This document shows, piece by piece, positions 19,651 through 32,332 of a stretch of DNA of 64,000 bases. Below the pieces are notes generated by a model. The model was not told the DNA's origin, did not search any database, and was given only the letters and a program-made list of their open reading frames with translations. Position 1 is the first letter of the stretch, and every line of letters starts with the position of its first letter. The stretch lies in contig CM055102.1 of NCBI GenBank assembly GCA_029204225.1, forward strand, positions 42,187,229-42,251,228. Reading direction: 5' to 3'. A program made the translations under genes and the position numbers. The DNA comes from Diphasiastrum complanatum (Eukaryota; Streptophyta; Lycopodiopsida; Lycopodiales; Lycopodiaceae).

Positions 19651-20010
19651 TTTTGGACTTTTTTCAAAAAAATTGGACTATTTGTGGAATGTGGCAGCTC
19701 CACCTGCTATGGTGGATGGAGATTCCTGAAAAAAAAAAAAATTCAAAAAAAATCATTATTTTCTCTTTGTTTTATTTATTTGTTTTTTAATATGGGACGA
19801 CGGGTGGACACCTCCCACACACCTTTAACATATACATTATAATATCCACACACCTTTAACATATATATTACAATATATACAACATGAGATGAGAGGATGT
19901 ATGGGGTGTGCACCCATACATCCTTTTTTGCCACACTTTGTAATTGTTAGTTTTTTTTTGTTTGGGGAGGGTGCATTCTTCCATATATATGTACCATGTA
20001 CATTGAGGGG
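19651..20010. other. Non-coding stretch
   Basis: AT-rich, with a short direct repeat (CCACACACCTTTAACATATA) near 19815 and 19845. No gene seen. Confidence 0.45.
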
Positions 20011-20035
20011 TACACACACACACACACACACACAC
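20011..20035. repeat. (CA)n microsatellite
   Basis: About 12 CA units directly before the telomere-like array. Confidence 0.9.
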
Positions 20036-20040
20036 ATATG

Positions 20041-21345
20041 CTAAGGGGCATCAACCAAGGATTAAGGATTACGGGTAAAGGGCCAAGAGCCAAGGGCTAA
20101 GGGTTAAGGTCCAAGGGAGAAGGGTTTAGGGTTAAGATCCAAGGGCTAAGGGTTAAGGTCCAAGGGAGAAGGATTCAGGGCCAAGAGGCAATGGCTAAGG
20201 GCGGACCAAGGGTAAAGGCCAAAAGTTAAGAGTTAAGAGCCAAGGGCCAAGGGCCAGGGGTTAGGGGCCAAGGGTTAAGGCCCAAGGGCCAAGCGCTATG
20301 GGCCAATGGTGAAAGGCCAAGTGTCTAGGGCCAAGGGCCAAGGCCTAAGCCTTGAGGTCCAAGAACCAAGGGCAAGGGTTAAGGTCCAAGGGCCATGGGT
20401 TAAAGGGTTTAGGGTTTAGGGCTAAGAGTTAAGGATTTAGAATTTAGGGTTTAGTGTATAGGGCTTAGGGTTTAGAGCTTAGAATTTAGGGATGAGGGCC
20501 AAGGATTTTGGATAGGATTTAGAGTTTAGGGCATAGGATTCAGGGTTTAGGGTTTAGGATTTAGGATCTAGGGCTTAGGACTTAGAGTTTAGGATTTAGG
20601 ATTTAGGATTTAGAGTTTGGGGTTTAGGGCTAAGGGATTAGGGTTTAGGGCCAAGGGCTTAGGATTTAGAATCTAGGATTTAGGGTTTGGGGTTTAGGAT
20701 TTAGGATTAGAGTTTAGGGTTTAGGATCTGGAGCTATGGGTTTAGAATTTAGGGTTTAGAATTTAGGATTTAGGATATAGAATATAGGGCTAAGGGCTTA
20801 GGGTTTAGGATTAAGGGCCAAGAGTTTAGGGTAGGTTTTAGTTTTAGGGTTCAAGATTTAGGATTTAGGGCTTAGGAATTATGGTTTAGGATTTAGGGCC
20901 TAGGGTTTATAATTTAGATCTTATGGTTTAGGATTTAGAGCTAAGGGTTTAGTATTTAGGGTTTAGAGCTAAGGGCTTAGAATTTAGGGTTTAATGTTTA
21001 GTTTTTAGGGTTTAGGGCAAAGGATTTAGGGTTTAGTATTGTGGCTTTAAGGTTTAGGATTTAGGGTTAAGTGCCGAGGGTTAAGGACGAAGGGCTAAGA
21101 GTTAAGGTCCAAAGACCAAGGATCAAGGATTTAGGATTTAGGGTTTAGGGCTAAGGGTTAAAGGCCAAGGGTTAAGGACCAAGGATTAAGGGTTAAGGGC
21201 CAATGGTGAAAGCCCAAGGGTCCGAACGAAGAATGAAAGGCTAAGGGTTAAGGATTAATGGCAAAAGAGTAAAGGACCCTTAAGGATTAGGGACCATTGG
21301 TTAAGGGCCATGGGCCAAGATAGAAGGACCAAGGGCCAAGGTGTC
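20041..21345 (+). repeat. Degenerate telomere-like heptamer array (TTTAGGG orientation)
   Basis: About 1.3 kb of imperfect 6-8 base units: CCAAGGG/TTAAGGG at both edges and TTTAGGG/TTTAGGA in the core (about 20400-21060). TTTAGGG is the canonical plant telomere unit. The high variation indicates an old interstitial array or a satellite derived from it, not a functional chromosome end. Confidence 0.85.
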
Positions 21346-21590
21346 CTGGAATGGCCCCCAGCTAACTTGTGTGTAAGTGTGATGCTTAGTTGTGTGCCCC
21401 TATTCTTGGCGAAAGTGCCCTACACTATATCCATTCAATTTGCAGGATCTAGAGATGCGGCTATCGATTACAAACATTACATCAATCAATCAATCAATCA
21501 GATGTAATACAATAATCAGAGATGGAAGAACATAATGTATTTTGTATTTGTGTTTTGATTGTAGACTGAATCGGTAGTGTCTCGCTCATT
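21346..21590. other. Non-coding stretch
   Basis: No gene. (TCAA)n run at about 21481-21500. Confidence 0.45.
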
Positions 21591-21986
21591 GGCAACCTGA
21601 CGCTCCTCTTACAATTCTATTGCACAGATATTTTCTGTGCATTGATCACTTGAATGATGATTGAACAAATGATCCTAATACTCTGATTTCTAACATATTC
21701 TTATGTGTCACCAAGTGAGATTACAAGATAGTTTAACTAATTATTATAAGAGAGATTTAGGCTAAAACATTGGTTAACTAATTCTCTGCAACGTTAGTTT
21801 TTGAGTTGAGCATGACAGTTTGAACCATCACGTCCAACGAGCTAAGGTCCCGATAATTTGGCCTTATATGTGTCTTCTGATCTTCATCTTTGTTGAGGCT
21901 TTGGTTGGGTCCTGATGTGTCATTGTCGATGTGTTGGAACTCAGGAATACAAGAAAAACGGTTGCATGAGTTCACCATCTCCAACA
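21591..21986 (-). repeat. LTR of copia element B (minus orientation)
   Basis: Minus strand starts TGTTGGAGATGG at 21986 with polypurine tract AGAGGGAG just before it. It matches, in inverted orientation, the plus-strand segment 26327-26690 (shared GAAAATATCTGTG, AACTAACGTTGC and ACTCATGCAACC blocks). The inner end is near 21600. Confidence 0.7.
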
Positions 21987-22300
21987 CTCCCTCTTATGTG
22001 ACCATTCTTGTTATCCAACTCCAATTGATCCTCTGTGTTTTGTGAACAATGGGTTCTCCAACGGCTTTGTTAGCAGGTCTACAATCATGTCCTTTGATCT
22101 TATAAATTTGATATTCAACTCTCCTTTCGAGATTAGGTCTCGAATATAATGGTACTTCAGAGGTATGTGCTTGGTCTTCGAATGGAAGACTAGATTTTGG
22201 ACTAAATATATGGCATTTTGAGAATCCATCATCATGGTGCATCGTTCTCTCTATTGTATGCCAATTGCTTCCAACATCATCTACAACAATATTATCTCGT
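21987..22300 (-). pseudogene. Copia RNase H C-terminal fragment
   Basis: Minus-strand frame with MMMDSQNAIYLVQNL, HSKTKHIPLKYHYIRD and DLLTKPL, the end of copia pol RNase H. It belongs with the LTR at 21591-21986 and has the same family signature as element A, in which the homologous spot is interrupted by the TRIM. It is truncated near 22300, where a plus-strand copia begins. Confidence 0.75.
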
Positions 22301-24961
22301 TTGCCACACTCAAGGAAGATGCAAAGAAAACCTATATCATCTGAAGGTACGCCTACTGATAGAGCAGGCTCATCAAGTCCATGAGTCAATGGATATTCTA
22401 TGGCGTAGGGGGCAGTTCGACATTTTGTGATGCATGCATCAAAGGAAAGATGTCACGTACACCCTTCACCAGACATTCTTTCATAGCAACAAAGCTCTTG
22501 GAATTGGTACACTCCGACATCTGTGGACCCTTTGATGTACTCTCTATAGGAGAATCAAGATACTAGATCACCTTCATCGATGGTTTTAGTAAGTTTGTTG
22601 TTGTCTACTTCATCCACAACAAATATGAAGCTCTTGATAAATTTACAGAATATGTAAACTGGGCTGAGAAATGGACATGAAAGAAAGTCAAGCAGATCAA
22701 AACTGATAGAGGAGGAGAATACATCTCCAACCGTTTTGCCGACTTCTGTACAAGTCGAGGCATCATTCACGGGAAAACAGCAACCTATACACCACAACAT
22801 AATGGTGTAGTTGAGAGGAAGAACAGAACCCTCATGGAAGCAGCAAGGTGCATGATGGCCTACTCAAAGGCATCAAGATCATTATGGACTGAAGCAATAG
22901 CTACAACTGCCTACCTACAGAATAGGATAGGCAAATCAGGCATTTCTCACACTACTCCACATGAGGTATGGTGGGGTAACAAGCTTAATCTGGCTCATGT
23001 ACGTGCCTTTGGATGTGTTGCATATGCATACAAACTTGACAAGCTTTGAAAGCAGATGGATGAAAAAGTCGAACATGAATACCTTGTAGGATATGATAGT
23101 CATTCATCATACTACAAGATCTATATGTCAGAGACTAATCAGGTAAAGACTGTCAGAGATGTCAGATTCGATGAAGCAAGAACAATGGCTAACGAAGATC
23201 TATCTAGCTACAAAGTTCTTGGCAAGCAGTACTACAACCTGCTGACATTGATAGAGGGAGTGGACCTTGAACATCCAAATAAAGATGTTCGAATTTTAGA
23301 TAGACTGATTGACAGTTCAGATGATGAACAGCCCGACATGTAGCCTAAGACACCTGCTACACACAGTAGCCTACAGTCAACAAAGGCAAGACACTCGACA
23401 AAGGCAAAGCCATCGAAGTGCCTACACAATCTCCAAGGAGATCGACAAGAGAAAGAAGAGCACCGGTCAGATTTGTACCTGACAGCTCAGCTTCGACAAC
23501 CGGAGAGTTTTGTGGATTTGGTGGTGAATCACAAACTTATGATAAAGCCATCGAGAATCTTGACAAAGAAAAATGGATAAAGGCACTAGAGGAAGAAATG
23601 AGCTCCATGCAAGAAAACAAGGTCTTAACTCTTGAACCAGTGCCAGCTGAGAGAAAGACTGTCAAGTGTAAATGGATCTACAAATACAAATATGTACCAA
23701 ATGGCAATGTATCAAGATACAAAGCCAGGCTTGTTGCTAAAAGATTTTCACAAAAGTGTGGTATTGACTACACTGAAATTTTTTCTCCTGTAGTCAAGCA
23801 TACATCTATACAAATTTTATTTGCTTATGCAACAGCCTACAATCTGAGAATCCACATTGTAGATGAGAAGACAACATTTCTGCATGGTGATCTGAAGGAA
23901 GAAGTCTATATGGACCAACCATCAGGTTTTACCTGTGAGTCATTTTCTGACTATGCCTGCAAAATGCAGAGAAGCATTTATGGACTCAAACAGTCTGTGG
24001 TACAAGAAAAAGGATCATGATCTCAGATCCTTGGGCTTTCGACCCCTAATGGTTGATTACAATGTTCATGTAAAGGTCATAGATGGATAAATCATCATCA
24101 TTGGTGTCTATGTGGATGACGCATTGATCCTGTCAGGGAACGACGACTTGATTGCATAGGTGAAGCAAGATATTTCAAAGCACTTTGAAATATCGGACCT
24201 AGAAAAAGAAAAGTGCTACTTGGGTTTGCAAATCGACAGATATCTTGAAGGTGGGAAATCATATCTACACCAATCAAGATACATTCAAAAGATCATGGAT
24301 GATTTCGACATGACAGATTACAAGGGAGTGAATACTCCTATGGTACCTGGCACAGTACTAACAAGTATAATACAAGGCCAAACATTGCCTATGTAGTGTT
24401 CAGATTGAGCCAATTCAATATCAATCCGGCTCCGTTGACACACTGGAAGATCGCCAAAAGAATCCTACAATACTTGCAAAGCACAAAGCACTATGGACTT
24501 TGCTATTCTTGAAATGTAGGACTTCAAATAGAGTCCTACAGTGATGCAAGTTGGGCATCAATCAAAGAAGATCCAAAAGTGTCTCAGGAGGATGCTGCAC
24601 ATTAGCAGCCAATGCAGTTGTTATATGGATCAGCAGAAAGCAGACCATAACTGCCCAATCATCATGTGAGGTAGAATATGTTGCTGCAACCAAAATGGCT
24701 AATGAGCTGACATGGATCAGACAATTTCTAGATAGTTTGGGAGAGAGCACAAATGGGCCACTAATCCTACACATGGACAACACATCTACAATACATCTGA
24801 CAAAGGATCTTGTGTTTCACTCAAGAACAAAACACATTGCTATTAAGAATCACTTAATCAAGGATCTAGTTGAGAGAAACGAGTTGCAGACAGTTTTCAT
24901 TCCAACCAAGCAGATGGTGGCCGTCATCTTTACAAAGCCTCTGGATAAGGCAATGTTTTGA
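22301..24961 (+). pseudogene. Copia element (plus strand): integrase, RT, RNase H, broken
   Basis: Starts with a GAG-pre-integrase zinc region (CDACIKGKMSRTPF), then integrase core (HSDICGPF, TDRGGEYIS, HNGVVERKNRTLMEAAR), RT (WKWIYKYKY-type region, ARLVAKRFSQ, YVDD near 24110, YLGLQIDR) and RNase H (QSSCEVEYVAATK, HMDNTSTIHL, FTKPLDKAMF). Interruptions include a TAG at 22564, TGAs at 22678 and 23047, a stop at 23341 before RT and frameshifts near 24000 and 24390. Gag and protease are missing at the 5' end. The polypurine run GAGAGGGAG follows at about 25000. Confidence 0.82.
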
Positions 24962-25440
24962 AAGGCAAAGAGCTAGCCTGGGAAGGCTACCACGCTTTGA
25001 GAGGGAGCTAAAGAAACTCAATGTTTCTACCCACAAAACACTTTTAGCTTATGATCCATTGCCTACAAAAATACATGAGATTTCTACACAAGCAACATTA
25101 ACCGACTCAACCGAAGTCATCGACTCAGCCGAATTCCAGATGCTGACGAATGTCCAAGGCACCAATCTCAACCAAAGTCATCGACAACGCTGAAATCATG
25201 ACTCAGCCAAAGTGGCCGAAGTCCCCGAAGTCCCCGAAGGCAACAAAGGGAAACCAGTCCCCAAAGGCCGAAGTCCTCGACTCAGCCGAAGTGTCCGAAG
25301 TTACCGAAGTGACAACCCCAGCAATGTGCCAAAGCCAAAAGTCGAGCAAGTCGACTTCGAGACCAGCCACGTCAAACGTCAAGTACATCATCTTCAAGAT
25401 CAAGGCTCGATGAGCGTGACAGTTTGAATGTCACGAGTCA
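24962..25440 (+). other. Copia 3' region with GCCGAAGTC-type short repeats
   Basis: After the polypurine run there is no ORF. From about 25090 to 25320 the motif CGAAGT(C/G) recurs many times (ACTCAGCCGAAGTC, CCGAAGTCCCCGAAG). A similar GAAG-rich tract lies in the copia A LTRs, so this is probably LTR sequence. Confidence 0.5.
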
Positions 25441-25606
25441 ACCGTTAAGTGCCTGTAGTCTCACCAACGGCTTTGTCAGTAGGTCTTGCAATCATCTCTT
25501 CTGATCTTATGAATTTGACACTTAGCTCTCCTTTCGAGATCAAGTCTTGAATATGATGGTACTTTAGAGCTATGTGCTTGATCTTCCATTCGAAGACCAG
25601 ATGGCT
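25441..25606 (-). pseudogene. Copia RNase H fragment (minus strand)
   Basis: Matches 22050-22200 and 8550-8680 at the nucleotide level (CCAACGGCTTTGT, CTCTCCTTTCGAGATCA). It is a short, opposite-strand scrap next to the heptamer array. Confidence 0.65.
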
Positions 25607-26325
25607 CTTGGCCCTTCATCTTGGCCCCTGGTCCTTCTCCCTTGGCCCTTGGCCCTTGCCCCGTAACCCTTGTCCTTTAATCCTTGGCCCTGAGCCCTTT
25701 AAGGCTTGACCTTTGGCCCTTAGGTATTATCCCTGTCCTTGGCCCTTTCCTCGTAACCCTTGGTCCTTAACCCTTGTCGTTAATCCTTTGCCCTTAGCCC
25801 TTTATCCTTGACCCTTGGCCCTTAGCTATTATCCCTATCCTTGGCCCTTAGCCCTTAGCCCTTAGCTCTTCTTCCTTAGTCGTTCTCCCTTGGCCCTTGG
25901 CCATTGAAATTTAACTCGTGGTCCTCGCTCTTACCCCTTAACCCTTGGTCTGTAGTCCTTGTCCTTAAACCCTTCACTCTTACCCCTTGAAAATGAACCT
26001 CGATACTTCGCTCTTATCCCTTAGCTCTCAGCCCTCAGTCCCTAACCTTGGCCCTTGGCCCTTGGCCCTTAACTCTTAGCACTTCGCTCTTAACCCTTGG
26101 TCTTTGGCCCTTATCCCCTAGCTCTTGTCCCTTAGTCTCAACCCTTGGCCTTTGGCCACTAAAACTCAATTCATGGCCCTTCACTCTTAACCCTTCATCC
26201 TTATCTCCTCTCTCTCTCTTAGGCCTTAGCCCTTAGCCTTTGACTTTTGTCCCTTAGTCCTCAATCCTTGGCCCTTGGCCATTGAAACTTAACTCTTAGC
26301 CCTTCGCTCTTAGCCCTTACCTCTA
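25607..26325 (-). repeat. Degenerate telomere-like heptamer array (CCCTTGG orientation)
   Basis: About 0.7 kb of units such as CTTGGCC and CCCTTAA, the reverse-complement orientation of the edges of the 20.0-21.3 kb array. The two arrays therefore face each other around the copia pieces. Confidence 0.82.
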
Positions 26326-26695
26326 TTGGAAATGGTGAACTCATGCAACCATTTTTCTGCAATCCCTAGTCTCAACATATTGGGACCCAACCAAAGCCTC
26401 AACAAAGACGAAGAACAGAAGACACTACTGGACAAGGCCGAACTATCAGAACCTTAGCCCATCGGGTATGATGGTTAAAACTATCATGCTCAACTCAAAA
26501 AAAACTAACGTTGCGGGAGAGTTAGTTAGCCAATGTTTTTATCTAAACCTGTAATAATTAGTTATCTATCTTGTCATCTCACATGGTGAGACATAAGAAT
26601 AGGTTAGAACTTAGAATAGCATATCATTTTGTTCAATCGTCATTCAAGTGATCAATGCACAGAAAATATCTGTGTGCAATAGGATTGCAAGAGAA
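26326..26695 (+). repeat. LTR of copia element B family (plus orientation)
   Basis: Inverted relative to 21591-21986, with the same internal blocks. It runs directly into RT sequence, so the leader, gag, protease and integrase were deleted. Confidence 0.65.
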
Positions 26696-27154
26696 GCTAC
26701 CATACCAAAACCTGATCGGAAGTCTCATGTACCTGATGGTTTGCACTAGACCCGATCTGGCATTCTCTTTCTACTCATTGAGTCAGTTCTCTTCTAACCC
26801 TGGTATGGCACATTGGTTGATGGAAAAAAGCATATTGCAATACCTAAAAGGCACCCAAAGTATGGGATTGACCTACAAAGTCAAAGAAGAATTCAAGCTG
26901 CAACACTATAGTGATGCAAGCTTTGCGAGCTGCAAGGATGACAGCAAGTCCGTGACAAACATTGTTCGATAGTGTGCGGAACAACGATAGATTGGATCTA
27001 CAAGAAACAGACACTAGTAGCTCAATCCTCCTGCGAAGCCGAATATGTGGGAGCATCAAAGGTGGCAAACAAGGTAATATGGTTGCAGATGATGCTGGAA
27101 GCAATTGGCATACACCAGAGAGAACCATGCACCATGATGATGGATTCTCAGTCA
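26696..27154 (+). pseudogene. Copia RT end and RNase H fragment
   Basis: The plus-strand frame has YQNLIGSLMYLMVCTRPDLA, then KGTQSMGLTYK and QSSCEAEYVGASK, ending at MMDSQS where heptamer sequence begins. It is closely related to element A (same KGTQSMGLTYK) but retains the eight or so bases that A lost at the RT/RNase H junction. One frameshift near 26965. Confidence 0.78.
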
Positions 27155-27236
27155 AGGTTTAAGAGTTAAGGTTCAAGGGCCAAGGGTCTAAAGTAAGGGG
27201 CAAGGGGTAAGGTCCCAAGAGCCAAGAGAGAGCGAG
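27155..27236 (+). repeat. Short telomere-like heptamer patch
   Basis: About 80 bases of TTAAGGG/CCAAGGG units, same orientation as the 20.0-21.3 kb array, joined to the broken RNase H. Confidence 0.65.
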
Positions 27237-27242
27237 GAGATA

Positions 27243-27465
<223 letters not shown>

Positions 27466-28170
27466 TCCATAGGAGGTCATGGCCACAAAAAAACTATAAA
27501 CTAGCTACAAATGAAAGTAGAACAAAGCAAAAGTGAAATAAGCCCACAACTCGGAGCAAAGTAGCACACTAAAGTGTGTGGAACAAAGTAGAACATGTGA
27601 AGAATTTCCAAAATAACTCTAAGATCTTAGATCACCTGAGATAACACCGTTCACAATGTAGAAAGCTAGATCTATCAATCAATAGAAGCTTCAAACTCTA
27701 ATAGAACTTGACAAAATCAGATATGAATGATAAAGTACTGTTGCTATCCATACAAAACAACAATCCAATTGATTCTACACACAAAAAGTTAAGATATCAC
27801 CACCAATGTGCACCAATGAGTATGTAACCCCAAAAAAATCTCATAGCATGAATGAGAATAGAGAGAGAGTATCCTCTTCTCCCACGTGTGTACATCTATA
27901 TATAGCAGATTTATGTCTCATTAATGAGTTTGGTTTCCCTCCAAAAACCCGATCAACAATATGACTAGAATCAATGCATCTAGCATTCAAATTTGAATGT
28001 GTTCAAAATTGACCTACTACATTTACCACACTTTCCAAAAGTGATAATTCAAATACTTTTAGGCTAAAATAACTTTGAAATACTTATCTTAAGTCTTAAA
28101 TGCAAATTGGCCTCAATTGCCAAATAAACAAATATGTCCAAAATATCAAGCTAGTTGACAATTTCTCACA
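27466..28170 (-). repeat. Probable 3' LTR of copia element C
   Basis: Minus strand begins TGTGAGAAATTGTC at 28170, after the polypurine tract GAAGAGGGAG. It is non-coding and AT-rich. The inner limit at about 27466 is approximate because the other LTR is absent. Confidence 0.5.
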
Positions 28171-29772
28171 CTCCCTCTTCAACTAGTTTTAACATAGATT
28201 TTGAAAGTACACCAAGTGATGTTCTATGCTTTGTAAACAAGTCTTTTCCCAATGCTTTGGTGAAGATATCAGCCACACATCCCTTTGAAAAAATATGTTG
28301 AAGCTCCACCTCCTTTGCCATGACTTGCTCCCTCACAAAATGATATGTCACCTCAATGTGCTTGCTCTTTGCATGAAAGATAGGATTGCTTGCCAATATT
28401 TGGGCTGAAAGGTTGTCACAAAAGATGATTGGACTCTCTGAAAAATCTAGCAAGTGAATATCTCTCACCATCATTTTGATCCATAACATCTCCTTTGTGC
28501 ATGATGTAAGTGCTTTGTACTCGGCCTCACTAGATGACAATGAGATTGTGGCTTGTTTCTTTCACATCCATCACCTATGAAAATAGCATATGCACTAATG
28601 GATTTCCTATCCATTTGATCTCCAGCAAAGTCCAAATCTGAAGATCCAAACAAGTTAGATGATGATCCCTCATAAAGAATTCCATAATCTATAGACCCCG
28701 AGATGTACCTCAAGACTCTTTTTCCTAGCTTCCAATGCTCCACACTAGGATCCTACATATATTGGCTTAATCTACCAACACAATAGCTTAGATCAGGTCT
28801 TGTGATGGTTAGATAAATGAGTGAACCAACTAGCTTCCGATAGAGAGTAATGTCCTCGAAGGATCTTTCATTACCTCTTATAGTGAGCTTTACATTTGAC
28901 TCCATAGGTGTATCACAAGGCTTTGCATCTACCATATGAAATCTTTTTAGAATAGAGTTAGCATATTTCTCTTGACAAATGAAAGTATATTTAGAAGATC
29001 TAAACACTTCTATTCCCAAGATATAATGCAAATGTCCAAGATCATGCACCCCAGACTCTCTCTTAAGTGAAATCTTGATCTCATCAATATCTTGATTGTT
29101 TCCTCCAATCAATATAATATCATTCACATAGATTAGTAGAAGGGTAACATTATTTCCAACAAACCTTTAATAAAGTGAATGATCATAATCACTCATAGCA
29201 AAGTTTTGAGAAAGTAAAAATGTGTTGAGCTTAGCATACCAACTCCTTGGTGCGTGCTTAAGCCCATACAAACTCTTTTGCAAAACAAACATGATTTGGC
29301 TTCCCATGTGAGATGTAACCCTTGGGTTGCTCCATGTATACTTCCTCCTCAAGATCACCATTCAAGAATGAATTAGTGATATCCAATTTCCATAGATCCC
29401 AACCAAATAAAGTAGCAAGTGAGATGATGACCTGAATGCTTACCATCTTTGCCAAGGGTGCAAAGGTCTCATCATAGTCAATACCATGTTCTTGTGCATA
29501 TCCCTTGGCCACCAACCTTGCTTTGTGTTTGTTGATTGATCCATATTGGTTTGTCTTCGCCTTGAAGATCCACATGCATCCAATAGCTTTCTTGTCCTTT
29601 GGAAGTTCCACCAATCTTCACGTGTTCTTCTTCATAAGAGCTTGATACTCAAGATCAATTGCTTGGATCCACTCCTCCTTCTGCCTTGCCTCATCTACAC
29701 ATGTAGGTTCATCAAAAGAGGTTAGGAAAGCATAATTTGTTCTAGCAACAACTTGCTTACGAATTCTAAAGA
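28171..29772 (-). pseudogene. Copia element C RT-RNase H, broken
   Basis: Minus strand. RT begins near 29614 ([52 protein letters not shown]), continues at about 29360-28750 (LYGLKHAPRSWY, a YVDD-region break, DLGHLHYILGIEVF, TRPDLSYCVGRLSQYM), then RNase H 28743-28166 (DFAGDQMDRKS, SSSEAEYKALTSCTKE, FCDNLSAQILA, DIFTKALG). Frames break at about 29250, 29160 and 28480. It is cut at about 29772 where unrelated sequence starts. Element D at 51.8 kb is the same family in plus orientation. Confidence 0.82.
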
Positions 29773-30324
29773 CATGTTAGCCGAATTTTTAGCCCAACAA
29801 ATCGGGCTTTTATAGGTAGTAATTATCACAATTATGTGAACATCGGCATAAAATTGCCTATAAATAGGGGTCGTAGCTTATCCAAAATGCGGTTGGAGGA
29901 AATTTTGTGGGCTTAGAACTGGCCCATAAAGTATTTTACGGCCTTAGAATTGGCCCAATTACATCAATGTAATAGTCGGCATCACCGAGCTAAAATTTTT
30001 CATGTATTGAAATTGTATTTAACTTTCCCGGCCAAATTTTTGTGATTTTCAAATATCCTGTCGGGCAGAACAAACAATTGTGAGTGGACCACAGTTACTG
30101 CCTGAATACTCTTATGCTACCCATCATTGTTCACTCAAGGCTGATTTGACGTCAATAGTCATAAACTGTGGTTAACTAATCCTTGTAGTTAAGGAACTAC
30201 TTGTCATTCATAGGTATACCTCTCATTTTCTTCATTCTATCTCTCAGTTTCTTGTCATTCTTAGATTTACCTCGCAATCTCTACATTCTCTCCGATCTCA
30301 GCCTGCATACTCGTATTTTGACTA
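29773..30324 (+). promoter_or_regulatory. Promoter-like leader of gene 1
   Basis: Non-coding. CTATAAATAG at 29858-29867 is a good TATA box. The last 30 bases before ATG 30325 (CTGCATACTCGTATTTTGAC) resemble a stretch upstream of gene 3 (GTGCATGCTCGTATTCATTC near 36558), suggesting related 5' leaders. Confidence 0.4.
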
Positions 30325-31664
30325 ATGGCTACACATAATCGGAGACCAAGAGGAACCATTGATGCAATCAATATTTGCAATGAAAAAAATGCAGAAGATC
30401 AATGGATACCAAGAATATATCGAAAATATCAATGGATCTTGATGCATCCCTCTGCAAAAGGTTCCAAAAAAGAAAAAGATCGGATAACATATATAGAAGC
30501 TTTTGGAAAGGCAGGATAATGGATTTTAAAGTATCATCTGCCGGTCAATCTATCACGGAAGTTTTAGTTTAGCATGCTTATATTCACAATGAGCTCAACA
30601 TTCATGATCTGAATCCAAATGATAGACGGAAATGCAATTGTAAATTTTCAGATTCAATTTCTTTAGATTTAGCATTTTCTTTAAATTATATTTTTCATGA
30701 GATGTTTTTGTTGGTTTTGTAGATTTGTATCCATCAAATTTCATTGAATGGCAATCAGTTCAATCGATTGTAGGAATAATCGATGTCATACATTCGGATA
30801 TCGGTATTTTACAATATAGAGGTCGTTCTCCAAAATCACTTTTAGAGTCCGGAGTTTCTTTTTATGATCACACCTATTTTCCTAATAAAAATGGTTTAGT
30901 TGGTAGATTAGAGCCATATCCTCTACCAGATTTTTCGAGTGAGGAATGGATTTCTCCTTATGCAGCAATTTCAGAAAGTTTTTGATTTAGGCTATATATT
31001 GATATTCAGAGTATATTAAAATGTAGCACTGGATCAAAGAATAATAGATTAAGTTGGTATCTACCTTTTACTATTTTTGTTGATTTTTTTTCCAAATGCA
31101 ATGTTCGGAGAACGAAAACAATGTTTATTTGTAAGGATTTGAGTGTTGATATAATTGCCGAGTTGTTGGATGATGGTTGGGATACAAAACAAAATCAACA
31201 AGTTGAGTGCAGAGTATGTTACTCATCCATGACATTTAGATATCACATCGAAAAACAAATGCTCACTTTGCTGTTGTATTATAGAAGATGGATTAAATAC
31301 AAAAAAGTTTGGAAGCCACTTGATCAAGATTTTGGTATAAACCCTCAAGAGCAACTTCAGATAACAGTGAAAAAAAATGACAACATTCTTGCAATGGTTG
31401 AGTTCGAGGAAGATTGGTGTCTCAATCACATTCGATCAGAACTAGACATGTTGCAATTCGATCTACCTCAGTACTATCAATTTCGATTGAATCGTGTAAA
31501 GGTACGTTATGCCATATAAAAATATTCTTTTTTTTCTATTTCTAAGTGAATCAGTTTTATAAAATATATAACTAAAACAATTTCTCTTGTGCAGGTAAGA
31601 GTAAGGCAGGAAGAGCATATAAAATGCAAAGATATTGGAACATCCATCGAAATTGAAGATCCAT
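30325..31664 (+). pseudogene. Gene 1 of the 30-39 kb block: unknown, intron-bearing, decayed
   Basis: First exon from ATG 30325 (MATHNRRPRGTIDAI) with breaks by about 30520. A second reading block starts near 30722 and stays in one frame to 31500, with a single TGA at 30983-30985. GT at 31501 and CTTGTGCAG ending at 31594 bracket a 94-base intron, and the last exon ends at TAG 31664. The C-terminal 90 residues (ITVKKNDNILAMVEFEEDW, then QYYQFRLNRVKVRVRQEEH) look like a compact domain of alternating strands. I do not recognise it. Neighbour gene 2 is convergent. Confidence 0.5.
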
Positions 31665-31744
31665 AGATTATGAACTATGGAATTTTGTATTATGTAATAC
31701 AATTTTTTGTATACATCATTTTTGAAAATATATGAACCACTTTT

Positions 31745-31895
31745 TCTATGAGGCTCTTTCATTTCTATGATCTCCATTTCCATGGTGCAAAACACAATGT
31801 AATTGCAACTGGATAATATGAGTTTTCGATAGCAAGATTCATTGTCTCCTGTAGGAAATGCACTATCTCCATTGGGGAGATCTTCAGTCACTTGA
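31745..31895 (-). repeat. Second copy of the protease last exon
   Basis: On the minus strand it reads ISPMEIVHFLQETMNLAIENSY, closely matching VSPMEIMHFRQETIKLVIKNSY of the exon at 32333-32476. About 95 bases are similar at nucleotide level. The frame closes soon after. It is a tandem exon duplication or a relic of a second gene copy. Confidence 0.6.
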
Positions 31896-32332
31896 ACTCC
31901 ACTGATCACTACAATTGACGCTTGCCCTTGTTGATGTCTCGTATATATCGGTTGTATTTTTGGTCTTCATTGCCTTGGTCTGTATTGTCCTTGTCTTGGC
32001 ATATTTGGATATGTTCAGAAGATGAACTGATGAAAGCTTTGTTGTAACAAATTTAAGTTTGTCGCATATTTGGATTGGTTGTGGCAAAGGTTCCATTAGA
32101 TCATCTTTCTGAACTTATTCAAAAAAAAAATCATGGTAAAGGCAAGGCAGACCAAGGCTATGAAAAACAAACATGTCGAAAAACCATAGAAATTCATGAT
32201 GAATGAATCATAACCTGAATTAATAACAGGAAAAAAAAACAAGTAAGAACAACCATAGAAAAACTATAAATATATTCTTATTAAAAAATTTTGTACATGT
32301 ATCTCATCCTCATCATGAATATTTAATCAATA

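Noticed and set aside
20041-21345. CRISPR-like or satellite array with spacers
   Set aside because: Units are 6-8 bases, imperfect and without spacers; this is degenerate telomere-type repeat in a eukaryote.
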